The position numbers and the translations under genes are program-made. The notes beneath the pieces are model-generated. The model saw nothing but the letters and a program-made list of their open reading frames with translations, was not told the origin of the DNA and searched no databases. Positions 8,041-18,389 of a DNA stretch of 37,299 nt are shown one piece after another (position 1 is the first letter of the stretch; each line of letters opens with the position of its first letter). Source of the DNA: Photobacterium sanguinicancri (GTDB lineage Bacteria; Pseudomonadota; Gammaproteobacteria; Enterobacterales; Vibrionaceae); contig NZ_NOIF01000030.1 of the NCBI RefSeq assembly GCF_002265265.1, positions 1 to 37,299 of the forward strand, in the 5' to 3' direction.

Positions 8041-8883
8041 TTAAGCCTCTTTCTGGTTAGGTGCTTTGCATAAGCGGTCAAGAATAATGGCAACCAGCAC
8101 GATAGCTAAGCCAGCTTCAAATCCTTGAGAAATATTAACGGTATTTAACGCACGGACGACAGGTTTACCTAAACCATCCGCTCCCACCAATGCCGCAATC
8201 ACCACCATAGAGAGTGATAACATAATACATTGCGTCACCCCCGCCATAATACTCGGCAGTGCCGCGGGTAACTCGACTTTAAATAGCAACTTCATGCGAC
8301 TGGCACCAAAGGCTTTACCAGCTTCAATCAGCTCTTCAGGCACTTTTATTATGCCTAAATAGGTCAAGCGTATGGGTGCAGCAATGGCAAAGATAATGGT
8401 CGAGATCAGACCCGGCACAATTCCCAAGCCAAATAGCACTAAAGTCGGAATAAGATAAACAAAGGTCGGTACGGTTTGCATCAAATCTAATATCGGCCTT
8501 AGCAAGGTATAAAGCCATGGTCGATGCGCAGCCATGATCCCAATCGGTACGCCAATTAATACGGAAATCGTTGTCGCTGCAAAGACAAGAACAAAGGTTT
8601 CCAGCATTTCTTGCCAATAGCCAAGATTCAGGATCATCAGTAATGCACCAACAACGAACGCCACTAACGGAATACTTCGATGTAAATACCATGCAATGGC
8701 CGCGGTCATCAAAATAGGAAGCGCTGGTGGCATCCACTTAAAAATATCGACGACAAATAGGATTATGTTTTCAAGGAAAAAAGAAATCGCGTCAAAGAAA
8801 CCCGCAGCATTGAGTGTTAACCAATCAACACCCGTTTCCATCCACTGGCCAACAGGGATTTTGTTATTCGTTATAAAATTCAA
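8041..8883 (-). CDS. choW: Choline ABC transporter permease
   Basis: A 280-residue ProW/ChoW-type inner-membrane permease with about six to seven helices. The EAA loop is recognisable near residues 185-205 (EELIEAGKAFGASRMKLLFKVELP), the contact point for the ATPase ChoV. It lies between choX and choV in the usual vibrio order. Length agrees with the family. Confidence 0.93.
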   Translation of the reverse strand: MNFITNNKIPVGQWMETGVDWLTLNAAGFFDAISFFLENIILFVVDIFKWMPPALPILMTAAIAWYLHRSIPLVAFVVGALLMILNLGYWQEMLETFVLVFAATTISVLIGVPIGIMAAHRPWLYTLLRPILDLMQTVPTFVYLIPTLVLFGLGIVPGLISTIIFAIAAPIRLTYLGIIKVPEELIEAGKAFGASRMKLLFKVELPAALPSIMAGVTQCIMLSLSMVVIAALVGADGLGKPVVRALNTVNISQGFEAGLAIVLVAIILDRLCKAPNQKEA

Positions 8884-8945
8884 AATGAGACCTTAAATTA
8901 ATAAGGTGAGCAGATCCCTAGACGAGATCCCCCACCCAAAAGATG

Positions 8946-9884
8946 TTACGCGTTCGAATTGATGTAGTGAGTAACGGCTTTTGTCGCTTCATCGCCACTG
9001 CGTGTTTTCACACCTTTAAGCCATACTTCCACTTGGGCTGGATTTTCTTTTAACCATTGCTGCGCCGCTTTTGAAGGCTGCACTTTTTGGTTAAGAATGG
9101 CTTCCATTAATTGGTTTTCCATTTCTAAACTAAACTCAAGGTTTTGCAGTAGTTGGCCAACGTTTTTACACTCAGATAAGTAATCCTTACGCACATTGGT
9201 ATACACATTGGCGCCACCATAATTAGGGCCAAAGAAATCATCACCACCTGACAAGTATTCCATTTCAACGTTGCTGTTCATTGGGTGCGGTGCCCAACCA
9301 AGGTAGACGATCCATTGGTTGCGGCGAACGGCACGCGTGACTTGTGACACCATGCCCGCTTCACTCGACTCCACTAAGTTAAAATCTTTGAGTCCAAATG
9401 CCCCATCATCGATCATGTCTTGAATCAGGCGGTTACCATCATTGCCAGGTTCGATACCATAAATACGATCTTTGAATTTATCGGCATATTTTTCTAAGTC
9501 AGCAAAGCTTTTTACCCCAGCGTCGTACACATACTTAGGTACAGCTAAGGTGTACTTTGCCCCCTCCAGATTAGCGCGAACGGTTTCGACACTGCCATCC
9601 TCACGATATTTAGCGATATCTCCCTCCATAGTGGGCATCCAATTACCAAGGAAGATATCGATATCACCGTTTGCCATTGATGAGTAGGTAACAGGGACAG
9701 AAAGCAAATCCGTTTTGGTTTGATAACCTAACCCTTGCAGCAATTCTGTTGTAACTGCTGTTGTGGCCGTAATGTCTGTCCAGCCGACATCGGCGAATCG
9801 CACGGTGTCACATTGATTGGCATAAGCATTTAGCGCAAATGTACTAAGAGCAAGTGTTGAGAGCGTTTTTGTCATCATAGACAT
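8946..9884 (-). CDS. choX: Choline-binding periplasmic protein
   Basis: A 312-residue substrate-binding protein of the ProX/ChoX (OpuAC) type. It has a signal peptide (residues 1-22, cleaved before NQCDTVRFADVGWTD) and the conserved segments DIFLGNWMPTME and IVYLGWAPHPMN, whose aromatic residues form the quaternary-amine box in this family. AAGGAAAAT lies just upstream of the ATG. It follows betA by 95 bp and precedes choW. Placement after betA supports choline as the ligand, with betaine or carnitine less likely. Confidence 0.93.
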   Translation of the reverse strand: MSMMTKTLSTLALSTFALNAYANQCDTVRFADVGWTDITATTAVTTELLQGLGYQTKTDLLSVPVTYSSMANGDIDIFLGNWMPTMEGDIAKYREDGSVETVRANLEGAKYTLAVPKYVYDAGVKSFADLEKYADKFKDRIYGIEPGNDGNRLIQDMIDDGAFGLKDFNLVESSEAGMVSQVTRAVRRNQWIVYLGWAPHPMNSNVEMEYLSGGDDFFGPNYGGANVYTNVRKDYLSECKNVGQLLQNLEFSLEMENQLMEAILNQKVQPSKAAQQWLKENPAQVEVWLKGVKTRSGDEATKAVTHYINSNA

Positions 9885-9951
9885 GTTATTTTCCTTGTAA
9901 TGATTACTGACTTACTTAATAAACTCATTGTTTGGCGATCAGCTAAGTTAA

Positions 9952-9974
9952 CAAGTTGGTTAGTTAACAACTTG
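9952..9974 (-). other. Small hairpin between betA and choX
   Basis: CAAGTTG and CAACTTG (7 bp) pair around a 9-base loop just after the betA stop, inside AGTTAACAA direct repeats (9946-9954 and 9962-9970). There is no T-run. It may act as an RNA-processing or partial-termination site separating enzyme genes from transporter genes. Confidence 0.35.
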
Positions 9975-9979
9975 ACCAG

Positions 9980-11752
9980 TTAAGATGCTGATTCCATTTC
10001 TCTTTTTGGTTTTTTAATGCGTTGCTTCTCTTGCCATTCAGGTGCAATCCAAACAGGCAAGTTCGTTGAGGCTAGCAAGGGGTTATTCAACATCATGTCC
10101 GACACACGCTCTGCAACCATAATGGTTGGCGCATTCAGGTTACCGTTAGGAATAGTCGGAAAAATTGATGAATCAACCACCCGCAAGTTATCAATGCCGC
10201 GCACTTGGCACGCTTCATTTAGTACCGCCATGGGGTCATCGTCAGCCCCCATTTTGCAGGTACAAGACGGGTGATAAGCACTTTCTACATTTTGCTTTAC
10301 CCATTCATCGATTGCGGCATCACTGGTCACATCAAGCCCGGGTTGAATTTCATCGCCACGGAATGCATCCATGGCGGGCTGTTGTAATATCTCGCGCGTT
10401 AAGCGAATACAGTCACGCCAATCCTGACGATCTTGCGCGGTGGAAATGTAGTTAAAGGCAATATTAGGTTTGTCGTGCGGGTTTGATGATGCAATCGACA
10501 CCGAACCACGGCTTTGCGGTTTATTCGGCCCTACATGCACTTGAAAGCCATGACCATCAAACGCGGCTTGGCCGTCGTATCGCATTGCAGCAGGCAAGAA
10601 GTGATATTGAATATTTGGCCACTTCAACCCTTTACGAGAACGAATAAAACCACAAGATTCAAAATGATTGGTTGCGCCTAGCCCTTTACGCGTCAAGATC
10701 CACTCAGTACCGATCAACCCCTTGCTAACCAAGCCAAGCTTACTGTTAAGGGTGATAGCTTGTTGGCAATGGTATTGAAAATACACTTCGAGGTGATCTT
10801 GCAGGTTCTGTCCTACACCAGGTAAAGCGTGTTGCACTTCGACACCAGCTTCGTCAAGCACCGCCTTTGGTCCAATACCAGAAAGCTGCAACAATTGCGG
10901 CGAACCAATAGAGCCAGCGCAAGAGATCACGTCTTTATTGGCATAATGTCGGTGTAATTTACCGGCTTTCTCAAACTCGACACCAATGGCTTTCTTACCG
11001 TGTACCGAGCCTTGAGAGCTATCTTGTGAAACACATTGAGACCTATCTTGTGAATTGCCTTGTGAACCGCCTTCCAATAGCACTTTGCGCGCCACAACAC
11101 CTTTCATTAGCGTGAGGTTTGAACGCTTTAGCGCACGCCTTAAATAGGCATTCGATGTGGAAGCTCGGATCCCTTTATCTACCGTCATGTGCATCGGGCC
11201 AAAGCCTTCTTGCTGGTAGCCGTTGTAGTCTGGTGTTTCTGGGTATCCCGCCTCTTTACCTGCATCAATGAAGGCCTGATAAAGTGGATTTAGCTGCATG
11301 TCGTTACCATTACAAGTACCAACAGGCCCTTGTCCTCCTCGGTACTGGTCTTCGCCCCCAATCCAAGATTCTGCTCGGCGAAAATACGGTAAACACGCTT
11401 GATAGTTCCACCCCGAGGCACCTTGCGTTTCCCACTCATCAAAGTCACAAGCATGACCACGCACATACACCATGCCATTGATTGAAGAACTTCCGCCTAA
11501 CACTTTGCCTCTTGGGCAGTGGAGTTTGCGACCATCGAGCCCATCTTCTTGCTTGGTTTCAAACTGCCAAGCATATTTTTCTGAATTCATGGGATAAGAA
11601 AGCGCTGTTGGCATCTGAATAAAAATACTCTTGTCCGTGCCTCCAGCTTCAAGCAATAACACTTGGTTTTTACCACTTTCAGTTAGCCTATCTGCCAACA
11701 CGCAGCCAGCCGAGCCCGCGCCGACGATAATATAATCGTAGCCTTGTTCCAT
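9980..11752 (-). CDS. betA: Choline dehydrogenase
   Basis: A membrane-associated FAD enzyme of the GMC family that oxidises choline to betaine aldehyde. The N-terminal Rossmann motif is [18 protein letters not shown]. The GMC signatures are [19 protein letters not shown] (about residue 83) and [15 protein letters not shown] [18 protein letters not shown]. The catalytic His lies in [13 protein letters not shown] near residue 505, with the C-terminal [19 protein letters not shown]. At 590 residues it is longer than the roughly 555-residue norm; an xSQx tetrapeptide repeat at residues 228-247 explains much of the difference. Gap of 22 bp to betB. Confidence 0.95.
   Translation of the reverse strand: MEQGYDYIIVGAGSAGCVLADRLTESGKNQVLLLEAGGTDKSIFIQMPTALSYPMNSEKYAWQFETKQEDGLDGRKLHCPRGKVLGGSSSINGMVYVRGHACDFDEWETQGASGWNYQACLPYFRRAESWIGGEDQYRGGQGPVGTCNGNDMQLNPLYQAFIDAGKEAGYPETPDYNGYQQEGFGPMHMTVDKGIRASTSNAYLRRALKRSNLTLMKGVVARKVLLEGGSQGNSQDRSQCVSQDSSQGSVHGKKAIGVEFEKAGKLHRHYANKDVISCAGSIGSPQLLQLSGIGPKAVLDEAGVEVQHALPGVGQNLQDHLEVYFQYHCQQAITLNSKLGLVSKGLIGTEWILTRKGLGATNHFESCGFIRSRKGLKWPNIQYHFLPAAMRYDGQAAFDGHGFQVHVGPNKPQSRGSVSIASSNPHDKPNIAFNYISTAQDRQDWRDCIRLTREILQQPAMDAFRGDEIQPGLDVTSDAAIDEWVKQNVESAYHPSCTCKMGADDDPMAVLNEACQVRGIDNLRVVDSSIFPTIPNGNLNAPTIMVAERVSDMMLNNPLLASTNLPVWIAPEWQEKQRIKKPKREMESAS
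11011..11070. repeat. 12-bp tandem repeat inside betA
   Basis: Five 12-bp units starting at 11011, 11023, 11035, 11047 and 11059, related to CTTGTGAATTGC. In betA they encode [16 protein letters not shown] and SSQG. The insertion falls in a surface region between conserved GMC blocks, so the enzyme is probably still active. Codon-sized units keep the frame. Confidence 0.8.
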
Positions 11753-11774
11753 TTTTGTCTCTCCGAAAGTAGGG

Positions 11775-13235
11775 TTAAGCGTAAGGGCTGGCGAAGCTGC
11801 CTAGCTCGATAAGTACACTTTTTGTTTGGGTGTAATGGCGAAGTGTTTCAGGTCCATTTTCACGGCCAACACCTGAGTGTTTATAACCGCCAACGGGCAT
11901 TTCTGCTGGCGAATCACCCCACGTATTAACCCAACAAATTCCAGCTTGTAGCTGATGAATCACACGGTGAGCAAGAGAGAGGTTTTGAGTGAATACCCCT
12001 GCGGCTAAGCCATAATCAGTATTGTTTGCGCGAGTGATAACCTCTTGTTCATCTGTAAATGTCAGTACAGACATAACAGGGCCAAAGATCTCACTTTGGA
12101 CATGTGGCATCGCATCGTCACAATCAACAAAAACCGTAGGGGCAACAAAGTTACCTTTGTCTAAACCGTGTGTTGTCACCTGATACCCCCCCGTCAGTAA
12201 AGTCGCACCACTTTGTTTTGCATGCTCGATAGCAGCCAATACTTTAGCGAGATGGTCTTTGGAGATCAGTGCGCCGACTTGGGTATCCATATCTAGTGGA
12301 TCCCCCACTAAGAGTTTTTCCGTCCGCGTTTTTAGCTGTGCGATAAACGCAGGGTAAATAGACTCATGCACAAAAACTCGCGTACCATGCGTGCAGACTT
12401 CACCTTGGGTGTAAAAGTTCGCCACCATTGCAGCAGAAACAGCGTCATCGAGTTTCGCATCGGCAAAAACAAGCATTGGCGATTTACCACCCAGCTCCAT
12501 AGTGACTTGTTTAAGCGTTTTAGCGCTATCTGCCATCACTCGCTTGCCAGTGCCTGATTCGCCTGTGAACGAGATCTTTGCAATATCAGGATGAGCGGTG
12601 AGCATTTGGCCAACACGGTGATCACCTTGAACAACATTAAATACACCATCTGGTAGCCCAGCTTCGGTGAATATTTCAGCCAGCTTTAGTGCCGTAAGTG
12701 GGGTTTCTTCTGAAGGTTTAAAAATCATGGCGTTACCCGCTGCTAAAGCAGGAGCCGATTTCCACATTGCGATTTGGATCGGATAGTTCCACGCCCCAAT
12801 CCCAGCACAGACGCCTAACGGTTCACGGCGAGTGTAAAAGAATTGGCTCTCGCTAAGTGGTTGTTGCTCTCCCTGCAATGTCGGGGCAAGGCCGGCGTAG
12901 TATTCAATCACATCCGCGCCACTCGCAATATCGACTTCTAACGCTTCTTGCAGTGGTTTTCCTGTATCAGCCACTTCAAGTTTCGCTAATTCATCGTTGC
13001 GACTGCGGAGAATACTCACCGCTTTAAGTAAAATTCGACTGCGTTCTAGTGCCGTCATTGCAGACCAAACCGCAAACCCTTTTTGGGCAACATCAACGGC
13101 ATGATCAACGTCTTGCTGACTCGCCTGTCCAATATTGGCGATCGGTTCGCCATTGGCTGGATTATAGGTAGTAAAGGTTTCTCCCGATGTCGCAGCATAA
13201 GCGCGTCCATCGATATACAGTGATTTCATTTCCAT
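11775..13235 (-). CDS. betB: Betaine aldehyde dehydrogenase
   Basis: A 486-residue NAD(P)-dependent aldehyde dehydrogenase that converts betaine aldehyde to glycine betaine, an osmoprotectant. Family landmarks are [24 protein letters not shown] (substrate channel; only part quoted here is decisive: WNYP), the [11 protein letters not shown] nucleotide-binding loop, the general-base Glu in MELGGKSP, and the catalytic Cys in [13 protein letters not shown]. Length matches E. coli BetB. It lies 19 bp downstream of betI and 22 bp upstream of betA in one transcription unit. Confidence 0.95.
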   Translation of the reverse strand: MEMKSLYIDGRAYAATSGETFTTYNPANGEPIANIGQASQQDVDHAVDVAQKGFAVWSAMTALERSRILLKAVSILRSRNDELAKLEVADTGKPLQEALEVDIASGADVIEYYAGLAPTLQGEQQPLSESQFFYTRREPLGVCAGIGAWNYPIQIAMWKSAPALAAGNAMIFKPSEETPLTALKLAEIFTEAGLPDGVFNVVQGDHRVGQMLTAHPDIAKISFTGESGTGKRVMADSAKTLKQVTMELGGKSPMLVFADAKLDDAVSAAMVANFYTQGEVCTHGTRVFVHESIYPAFIAQLKTRTEKLLVGDPLDMDTQVGALISKDHLAKVLAAIEHAKQSGATLLTGGYQVTTHGLDKGNFVAPTVFVDCDDAMPHVQSEIFGPVMSVLTFTDEQEVITRANNTDYGLAAGVFTQNLSLAHRVIHQLQAGICWVNTWGDSPAEMPVGGYKHSGVGRENGPETLRHYTQTKSVLIELGSFASPYA

Positions 13236-13254
13236 GTGAAGATCTGACTTTTCG

Positions 13255-13851
13255 TTATTGTTGTGAATAGAAAGTAAGTTGCTTATCTAAATAATCATTG
13301 ATAATCAATTCAGCTTTGCTTGCATCTATGCCTTCAGGGTTGAGCGTCCCTCGCAACCAAATACCATCAATTAAAGCCGCGATACCATGCGCAATTAGCT
13401 CAGCTTGGTCTTTGTTAAATAAGGCTTTGAGTTCAATTTTAAGATGAGATAACAAGCGCTTTTCATTAACACGTTGCAGCCTTTTTAATTCAGGGTCGTG
13501 TACAGAGTATGACCAAAATGCTAACCAGGTTTTGGCCACTTTGCTCTCGGCTTGGTAGCCAACAAAATTACCGTCAATGATCGCGTTAATGCGTTGCAGG
13601 TGAGCATCTGCTGGCAATTCGCGCAATCTAGCCGTTATGGTTACCGACAACTGGCGTAATATTTCACGCATGGTTTCTTCAAGCAGGCCATGCTTTCCAC
13701 CAAAGTAATGGTTAATAATTCCAGTTGATACACCCGCTTCTTTGCTAATTAATGAAATGCTCGCTGAATGTAACCCGACCCGATCAATCACCGTCATGGT
13801 GGCTTGAACAAGCTGAGGTTTGCGTATTTTTGGCATCCCTACCTTAGGCAT
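13255..13851 (-). CDS. betI: TetR-type repressor of choline genes
   Basis: A 198-residue TetR-family repressor. The N-terminal helix-turn-helix is at about residues 25-55 ([21 protein letters not shown]); the C-terminal domain is the BetI type with [15 protein letters not shown]. In known bet systems choline relieves BetI repression of the operon. First gene of betI-betB-betA-choX-choW-choV here. A palindromic BetI-like operator is centred about 30 bp upstream of the start. Confidence 0.93.
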   Translation of the reverse strand: MPKVGMPKIRKPQLVQATMTVIDRVGLHSASISLISKEAGVSTGIINHYFGGKHGLLEETMREILRQLSVTITARLRELPADAHLQRINAIIDGNFVGYQAESKVAKTWLAFWSYSVHDPELKRLQRVNEKRLLSHLKIELKALFNKDQAELIAHGIAALIDGIWLRGTLNPEGIDASKAELIINDYLDKQLTFYSQQ

Positions 13852-13868
13852 TACTTCGACCTTTTATT

Positions 13869-13890
13869 TTTAATTGAACGCTTAGTTAAA
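13869..13890. promoter_or_regulatory. Candidate BetI operator
   Basis: TTTAATTGAAC followed by GCTTAGTTAAA is an imperfect palindrome (8 of 11 positions symmetrical). It contains TTGAACG, the core recalled from enterobacterial BetI sites. It ends 18 bp before the betI start, well placed to block the operon promoter. Confidence 0.55.
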
Positions 13891-14220
13891 TATAAAGTAC
13901 ACGAAATAAATTAGAACTCAAATTATTTAACTCACAAATAAGTTACAAACATGACAAAAAACCACAACCAAACGACCACTTTACCGTCACCCACCAAAAG
14001 TAAAAAAGAACTATCCGAGCCAAATACGATGACAAGATAACTACAATAAAATCAATATAAACAGCAAGATAATGGCGAAACTTGCATTTCAACCCTGAAA
14101 TACATCAAGCCGACATGAATCATGGTAAGCACATCGTTTGAGTGCTCAGAAAAAACAACCATAGAAATTGTTTAGCTCACTAAACATTTTAACTCTACAC
14201 ATCATCCTCACTCGGAAGTT
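13891..14220. other. Gene-free AT-rich region upstream of the bet operon
   Basis: No ORF with a credible ribosome binding site. The bet operon promoter is expected near 13890-13950. I see no other assignable element until the ordered repeat that starts at 14221. Confidence 0.5.
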
Positions 14221-14313
14221 GGTCACTTTTAAAGCAATAGATTATTTTTAGAGCTATGGCCGTTTTAAAGCATCAGGTCGTTTTTAGAGAAATAGGTCGT
14301 TTTAAAGCACAAA
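14221..14313. repeat. Ordered repeat, 37-bp higher-order period
   Basis: Two related units alternate as A-B-A-B-A. The A units contain TTTTAAAGCA (14221, 14258 and 14295) and the B units contain TTTTTAGAG (from 14241 and 14276). Most units begin GGTCG or GGTCA. A units recur at exactly 37 bp. It is non-coding and lies between the hupE terminator and the bet promoter. Function unknown; several in-phase protein-binding sites are possible. Confidence 0.7.
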
Positions 14314-14452
14314 TGACAACGAAAGACATTACGAAGAGAAACACGATGAAGGGAGACTTATGATGGAAGGCGTTATGGGGTGAGTCTTGATGTCGAAAAG
14401 ACAGATAACATGAAGATGAGTACAACGCACAGGTGCTCTTTGTTTTGTTGCA

Positions 14453-14479
14453 TTAAAAAGCCCCCGACTCTCGAGGGCT
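14453..14479 (-). terminator. Intrinsic terminator of hupE
   Basis: On the minus strand AGCCCTCGA and TCGGGGGCT form a 9-bp stem (one T-G pair) with a GAG loop, followed directly by TTTT. It lies 24 bp after the hupE stop and closes the FHL island on this side. Confidence 0.88.
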
Positions 14480-14502
14480 TATGTATATAGCTTGAGCTGG
14501 CT

Positions 14503-15081
14503 TTAACTAAGTAAAGCAATACACGCACCGCTCGCGGCAACCACTGGCGCCATGAAACGAGTGGGAATAAAGCGCGCAAGTTGGTAGCCCAAAGAAACGA
14601 TAATGGTCGATGCTAATAACATGCCCGGTGCAAATTCCATTAACACCGCACCACCCAGTTCAGCACCGTGCGCCCAACCGTGGAACAGTACTAAAGTTAC
14701 AGAAAGGCTAAGTAAGACAGTGTTGGTGAGACTTGTTTCTTTATTGCGCATTTTCCACATCGTCGCCGCAACCACAAACACCGAGCCTAAAATCAAGGTT
14801 TCCATCCCTGTAATTGCACCGCTCAACTCACCTAACAGTACACCAGCGAACATAAAACCAAGCACAGATGCCATCAAAGCAAAGCCTTTTTTTACACTGT
14901 TTGCTTGGCGAGCAACAAACCCCATAGCCAGTAACATCACTAAGTGATCAAGGCCAAAGAAAGGGTGAACAAAACCTTCTAGAAATGAATTATGCAAACC
15001 ATGAACACCAACATGCGCAGAAGCCAGTGGTGACGCGATCAACAACGCTGCTGAAATGCAGCCCAAATGTGTTTTTTTCAT
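14503..15081 (-). CDS. hupE: HupE/UreJ-family metal (nickel) permease
   Basis: A 192-residue inner-membrane protein of the HupE/UreJ family, which imports nickel (or cobalt) for metalloenzymes. It has a cleavable-looking N-terminus (ALLIASPLASAHVGVHG), the family motif HPFFGLDHL near residue 40, a second conserved HGWAHGAELG near residue 134, and about six helices. Sited with FHL genes, it most likely feeds nickel to the [NiFe] hydrogenase. It is followed by a strong terminator. Confidence 0.9.
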   Translation of the reverse strand: MKKTHLGCISAALLIASPLASAHVGVHGLHNSFLEGFVHPFFGLDHLVMLLAMGFVARQANSVKKGFALMASVLGFMFAGVLLGELSGAITGMETLILGSVFVVAATMWKMRNKETSLTNTVLLSLSVTLVLFHGWAHGAELGGAVLMEFAPGMLLASTIIVSLGYQLARFIPTRFMAPVVAASGACIALLS

Positions 15082-15138
15082 TTTAAGTGCCTACTTATAA
15101 ATACGATAAAAGAATGAAGTAAAATACTTACCGACAAA

Positions 15139-15966
15139 CTATTGGTGGCATGTCACCCGCTCTGGGTGCGTGTACACATCGGCACGTCCTGGGCGACAAA
15201 AACCCACTAAAGTCAGGTTCGATTGTTGTGCTAATTCCACGGCCATCATGGTCGCAGCTGATATCGCAAATAAGATTTCAACACCCGCAATAACGGCTTT
15301 TTGCACCATTTCAAAACTGGCGCGGCTGGTTACTAAAATCGCCCCACCTTCTAATTTATTTTTGATGATATAGCCAATCAGTTTATCCAGCGCAATATGA
15401 CGACCTATATCTTCTTGGATCGCAACAATCTCACCATTTGGCGAAAGATAAGCGGCAGCATGGGTCGCTCCAGTAATATTATTGAGCTGCTGATGCTGCT
15501 TGAGTTCTTGCAACGCACTGTCAAAGCTCGCGATGTCCATCGTCAGTTGATTACCCACAGTAGAAAGCGGCCTAACAACTTGATCAAGCTGCTCTGTACC
15601 ACAAATGCCACAACCTGTTCGACCCGCCATAGTGCGTCTGACATGTTTCAACTGTTCAAAACAGCGGTTGCACAATTCGATATGTAGCTCGATGCCTTTC
15701 ACGGTGTGAACAATGTCAATATCGTGAATATCACGATAGTGTTGAATAATGCCTTCCGATAAAGAAAAACCTATCGCCAAGTTTTCTAGCTCGGTGGCAG
15801 AGCACATTAGTACAGTATGTGAAATACCGTTATAAACCAGTGCGACCGCAGATTCAGAGGCTAAATTATCAAATTCATCTTTATCGAACGTATTTTTACG
15901 ATAGCGAGAGACCTTGTGAGAGTCATACACGCAGGCATGTTCTTCACACTGTAATACTTCGTGCAT
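15139..15966 (-). CDS. fdhD: Formate dehydrogenase cofactor sulfurtransferase
   Basis: FdhD transfers sulfur from the IscS desulfurase to the molybdenum cofactor of formate dehydrogenase and is required for FdhF activity. The CGICG motif (CxxC of the family) is visible in AGRTGCGICGTEQL. The C-terminal blocks QEDIGRHIALDKLIG and VTSRASFEMVQKA are typical. ATG 15966 (MHEVLQCEEH) is preferred because AGGATGG lies about 7 bases upstream; an in-frame ATG at 15990 has no such site. Product 275 residues. Placed between fhlA and hupE, consistent with FdhF maturation. Confidence 0.93.
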   Translation of the reverse strand: MHEVLQCEEHACVYDSHKVSRYRKNTFDKDEFDNLASESAVALVYNGISHTVLMCSATELENLAIGFSLSEGIIQHYRDIHDIDIVHTVKGIELHIELCNRCFEQLKHVRRTMAGRTGCGICGTEQLDQVVRPLSTVGNQLTMDIASFDSALQELKQHQQLNNITGATHAAAYLSPNGEIVAIQEDIGRHIALDKLIGYIIKNKLEGGAILVTSRASFEMVQKAVIAGVEILFAISAATMMAVELAQQSNLTLVGFCRPGRADVYTHPERVTCHQ

Positions 15967-16035
15967 TATAAACCATCCTGGCTTATTCATTAATTCAGAT
16001 AGTAATTAGCCTCAACAATCTATCGTAAAAGCTAA

Positions 16036-18186
16036 TTACCCATTATTGGTAAATGATTTTGATGAAATACCTAGCCGCTGCATGCGTGATAATAAGGTGG
16101 TACGTTTTAGTCCCAACCGAACAGCGGCACCTTTAGGCCCAGCAACAATCCCATTTGTTTCTTTTAGAACTTGAATAATATGTTCACGCTCTATATTTTT
16201 AACTGTCGACAAATCATCTCTTTCAACTAGCGTTTCAATGTCTTCTGTTATCTCTTGTGATTCTGAAAAATTATCACTTTTAGGTAGCAATGCTTTTAAT
16301 TCATCTGCGGGCAGATTTAAAACATTGCCGCGTGTTATCACTACCGCTCGTTCTATGACATTCCTTAATTCTCTTATATTACCAGGCCAAGGTAGCAAAG
16401 AGAGCAAACGTACCGTTTCTGCGGGAATACTGGTAATATTCCGCTTCATCTGTTTAGCAATGACACGGGTGAAATGTTTTGCTAACAATGGAATGTCTTC
16501 GCGCCTTTCTCTTAATGGCGGTAATACAATTGGAAACACATTCAATCGATAGTACAAATCACTTCTAAATTCTTTATTTTGTACCATTTCCAACAGGTCA
16601 CAGTTAGTCGCAGCGATCAACCTAACATCCACAGGGATCAACTGGTGTCGACCTATTCTTTCCACTTCTTTTTCTTGCAACACTCGCAACAATTTAGGCT
16701 GAAGTTCTATCGGCATATCACCGACTTCATCAAGAAACAGTGACCCTTTATTAGCCCGTTCAAATCGACCAATCCGGTTTGATAAAGCCCCTGTGAATGC
16801 CCCTTTTTCGTGGCCAAACAAGTCACTTTCAAACAAACCTGACGGCACCGCCGAACAATTCATTTTCACCATGTCTTTGTTACTGCGGTGACTTAAATCA
16901 TGAATAGCTTTAGCAATCAGTTCTTTACCTGTGCCTGTCTCGCCTAAAATCAGTACAGTGCAATCGCTATCTGCGACCATAAGCACTTTTTGTAGCACGT
17001 CATTCATAATGCCACTTTGGCTTATGATGTCATTGAACACTTCATGCTTTGGCTCTTCATCATTTAACTTAATAACATCACCAACACTGGCTAATGACAT
17101 TACTTCTTGGTTGGTTTGAAAGTTAGCCATCGCCATTGCTGCACGTGCTGCAATTTGATGGAACAACGCCAAGTTACAACTTTGAAAATAATCTTTATCG
17201 CGATGAACAAGCTTCATCGCTCCCATGACTTTATGACGGAAAATCAAAGGCAATATACAAGCCGATTGTAATCTTTGAGGTATTAACTTACTGCAATCTT
17301 TATACGACAAACTTAAATCAGGAATGTCGTCCTTATTAAATATAAAAGGCTGCATTGTTTCTAACACACAAGAAGCGGGTGTATCTTCAAACTGGGTGTG
17401 CTGAACGATGCATTTTACATTGCTTGATTCCACATTATCGGCGTCATAACAACAAAATCTTTCGGTTGTATTTTCTGACGACATTAAGCTGAAGCACTCA
17501 ATGTTAAAATACTTCTTTAAATGTTCAAATAAGGTTCTGGTCAGATCTTTCACTTCAACCTGACTAATAACTGCGTTTGTGATGTCGACTAATATTTTAT
17601 TTTCGTCAAGGCTCCCTGTCGACTCTTCTTCGTTACTTAAAAAAGCTTCCCTTTCAACAACCGCTTCTAACGCAAAGGCAATAATAGATGATAATTGCTT
17701 TAGTTTTTCTAGCGTGTTGTCATCAAACTTTATTTCATTATTGATGAGAAATTCAACCCCACCATAATGTTTAGTTAATGTTGTCAGTGGAAACTGACAA
17801 TACATTCTTAAATTCTTATATAGCTCATTTTTCACTAAGCTCGGGTATGAACTAAAAAATTCACCGTCACTTAAATAATTAACGATTTCATTATCACCAT
17901 CATCATGCTCTGGCAAACAGTAATTAAGTTCAACCAACTTAGGCTCGTGGGCATCTTCAGGTGAAACATAAACCAAGGAGCTACGATCTTCATTGTTTTC
18001 ATGAAGGATCAAATTAATCCGATTAATCGGCACAAAATGAAATTCAATCCTATTCAAACAAAGTATGAAAGATGGAATATCTGTGGCGGTTAACAGTACT
18101 TGCGCTAGCTCTTGAAAATCATCATCCCACTTGGCAGAGATACTCTCGATTAAGGGTGCATTCTTTGTCCTCTGCATACTATCCAT
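16036..18186 (-). CDS. fhlA: Sigma-54-dependent transcriptional activator of FHL genes
   Basis: An NtrC-like activator with FhlA architecture: two N-terminal GAF-type sensory regions (about 30-185 and 205-370, which bind formate in E. coli FhlA), a central AAA+ ATPase, and a C-terminal helix-turn-helix (about 670-712, [20 protein letters not shown]). Walker A is GETGTGKE, the sigma-54 contact loop is GAFTGA, Walker B is SLFLDEVGD. Length (about 716 residues) is close to E. coli FhlA (about 690). The start is uncertain: ATG 18186, ATG 18177 and TTG 18198 all have weak ribosome sites. It lies after fdhF and before fdhD. Three sigma-54-like promoters with shared upstream elements in the window are its likely targets. 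Confidence 0.92.
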   Translation of the reverse strand: MDSMQRTKNAPLIESISAKWDDDFQELAQVLLTATDIPSFILCLNRIEFHFVPINRINLILHENNEDRSSLVYVSPEDAHEPKLVELNYCLPEHDDGDNEIVNYLSDGEFFSSYPSLVKNELYKNLRMYCQFPLTTLTKHYGGVEFLINNEIKFDDNTLEKLKQLSSIIAFALEAVVEREAFLSNEEESTGSLDENKILVDITNAVISQVEVKDLTRTLFEHLKKYFNIECFSLMSSENTTERFCCYDADNVESSNVKCIVQHTQFEDTPASCVLETMQPFIFNKDDIPDLSLSYKDCSKLIPQRLQSACILPLIFRHKVMGAMKLVHRDKDYFQSCNLALFHQIAARAAMAMANFQTNQEVMSLASVGDVIKLNDEEPKHEVFNDIISQSGIMNDVLQKVLMVADSDCTVLILGETGTGKELIAKAIHDLSHRSNKDMVKMNCSAVPSGLFESDLFGHEKGAFTGALSNRIGRFERANKGSLFLDEVGDMPIELQPKLLRVLQEKEVERIGRHQLIPVDVRLIAATNCDLLEMVQNKEFRSDLYYRLNVFPIVLPPLRERREDIPLLAKHFTRVIAKQMKRNITSIPAETVRLLSLLPWPGNIRELRNVIERAVVITRGNVLNLPADELKALLPKSDNFSESQEITEDIETLVERDDLSTVKNIEREHIIQVLKETNGIVAGPKGAAVRLGLKRTTLLSRMQRLGISSKSFTNNG

Positions 18187-18298
18187 AATCCAATACAAAC
18201 AACATTATCAAGAGGTTACACTAGCAATATAGTTGTACATTGATACAGCTCAACTTGATAACTCTTTAGTAGTACGCCACTTACTCGTACTTGTATCA

Positions 18299-18325
18299 AT
18301 GTGGCAACCGTCACGATTGCCACAT
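18299..18325 (-). terminator. Hairpin between fdhF and fhlA
   Basis: ATGTGGCAA and TTGCCACAT form a 9-bp stem with a 9-base loop, 65 bp beyond the fdhF stop. No clear T-run follows on the minus strand. It may terminate the sigma-54-driven hydN-fdhF message before fhlA, or attenuate it. Confidence 0.45.
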
Positions 18326-18389
18326 CAATATTTCAGCTCACCCCCTGCTAGTTATGCTTTCTACATAACCTTGCTTGGGTACGACAGCA

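Noticed and set aside
14221..14313. A CRISPR array
   Set aside because: The units are about 17-20 bp, directly adjacent and related to each other; there are no unique spacers and no cas genes.
14353..14384. A leader peptide near AAGGGAGACTTATGATG
   Set aside because: It faces away from the bet operon, encodes only seven residues (MMEGVMG) and has no downstream gene on that strand.
14373..14579. A minus-strand ORF over the hupE end
   Set aside because: It overlaps hupE in another frame and includes the hupE terminator.
18299..18325. A sigma-54 promoter for fhlA (TGGCAA...TTGC)
   Set aside because: The spacing is 19 rather than 15 bases, and the sequence is better explained as a hairpin.
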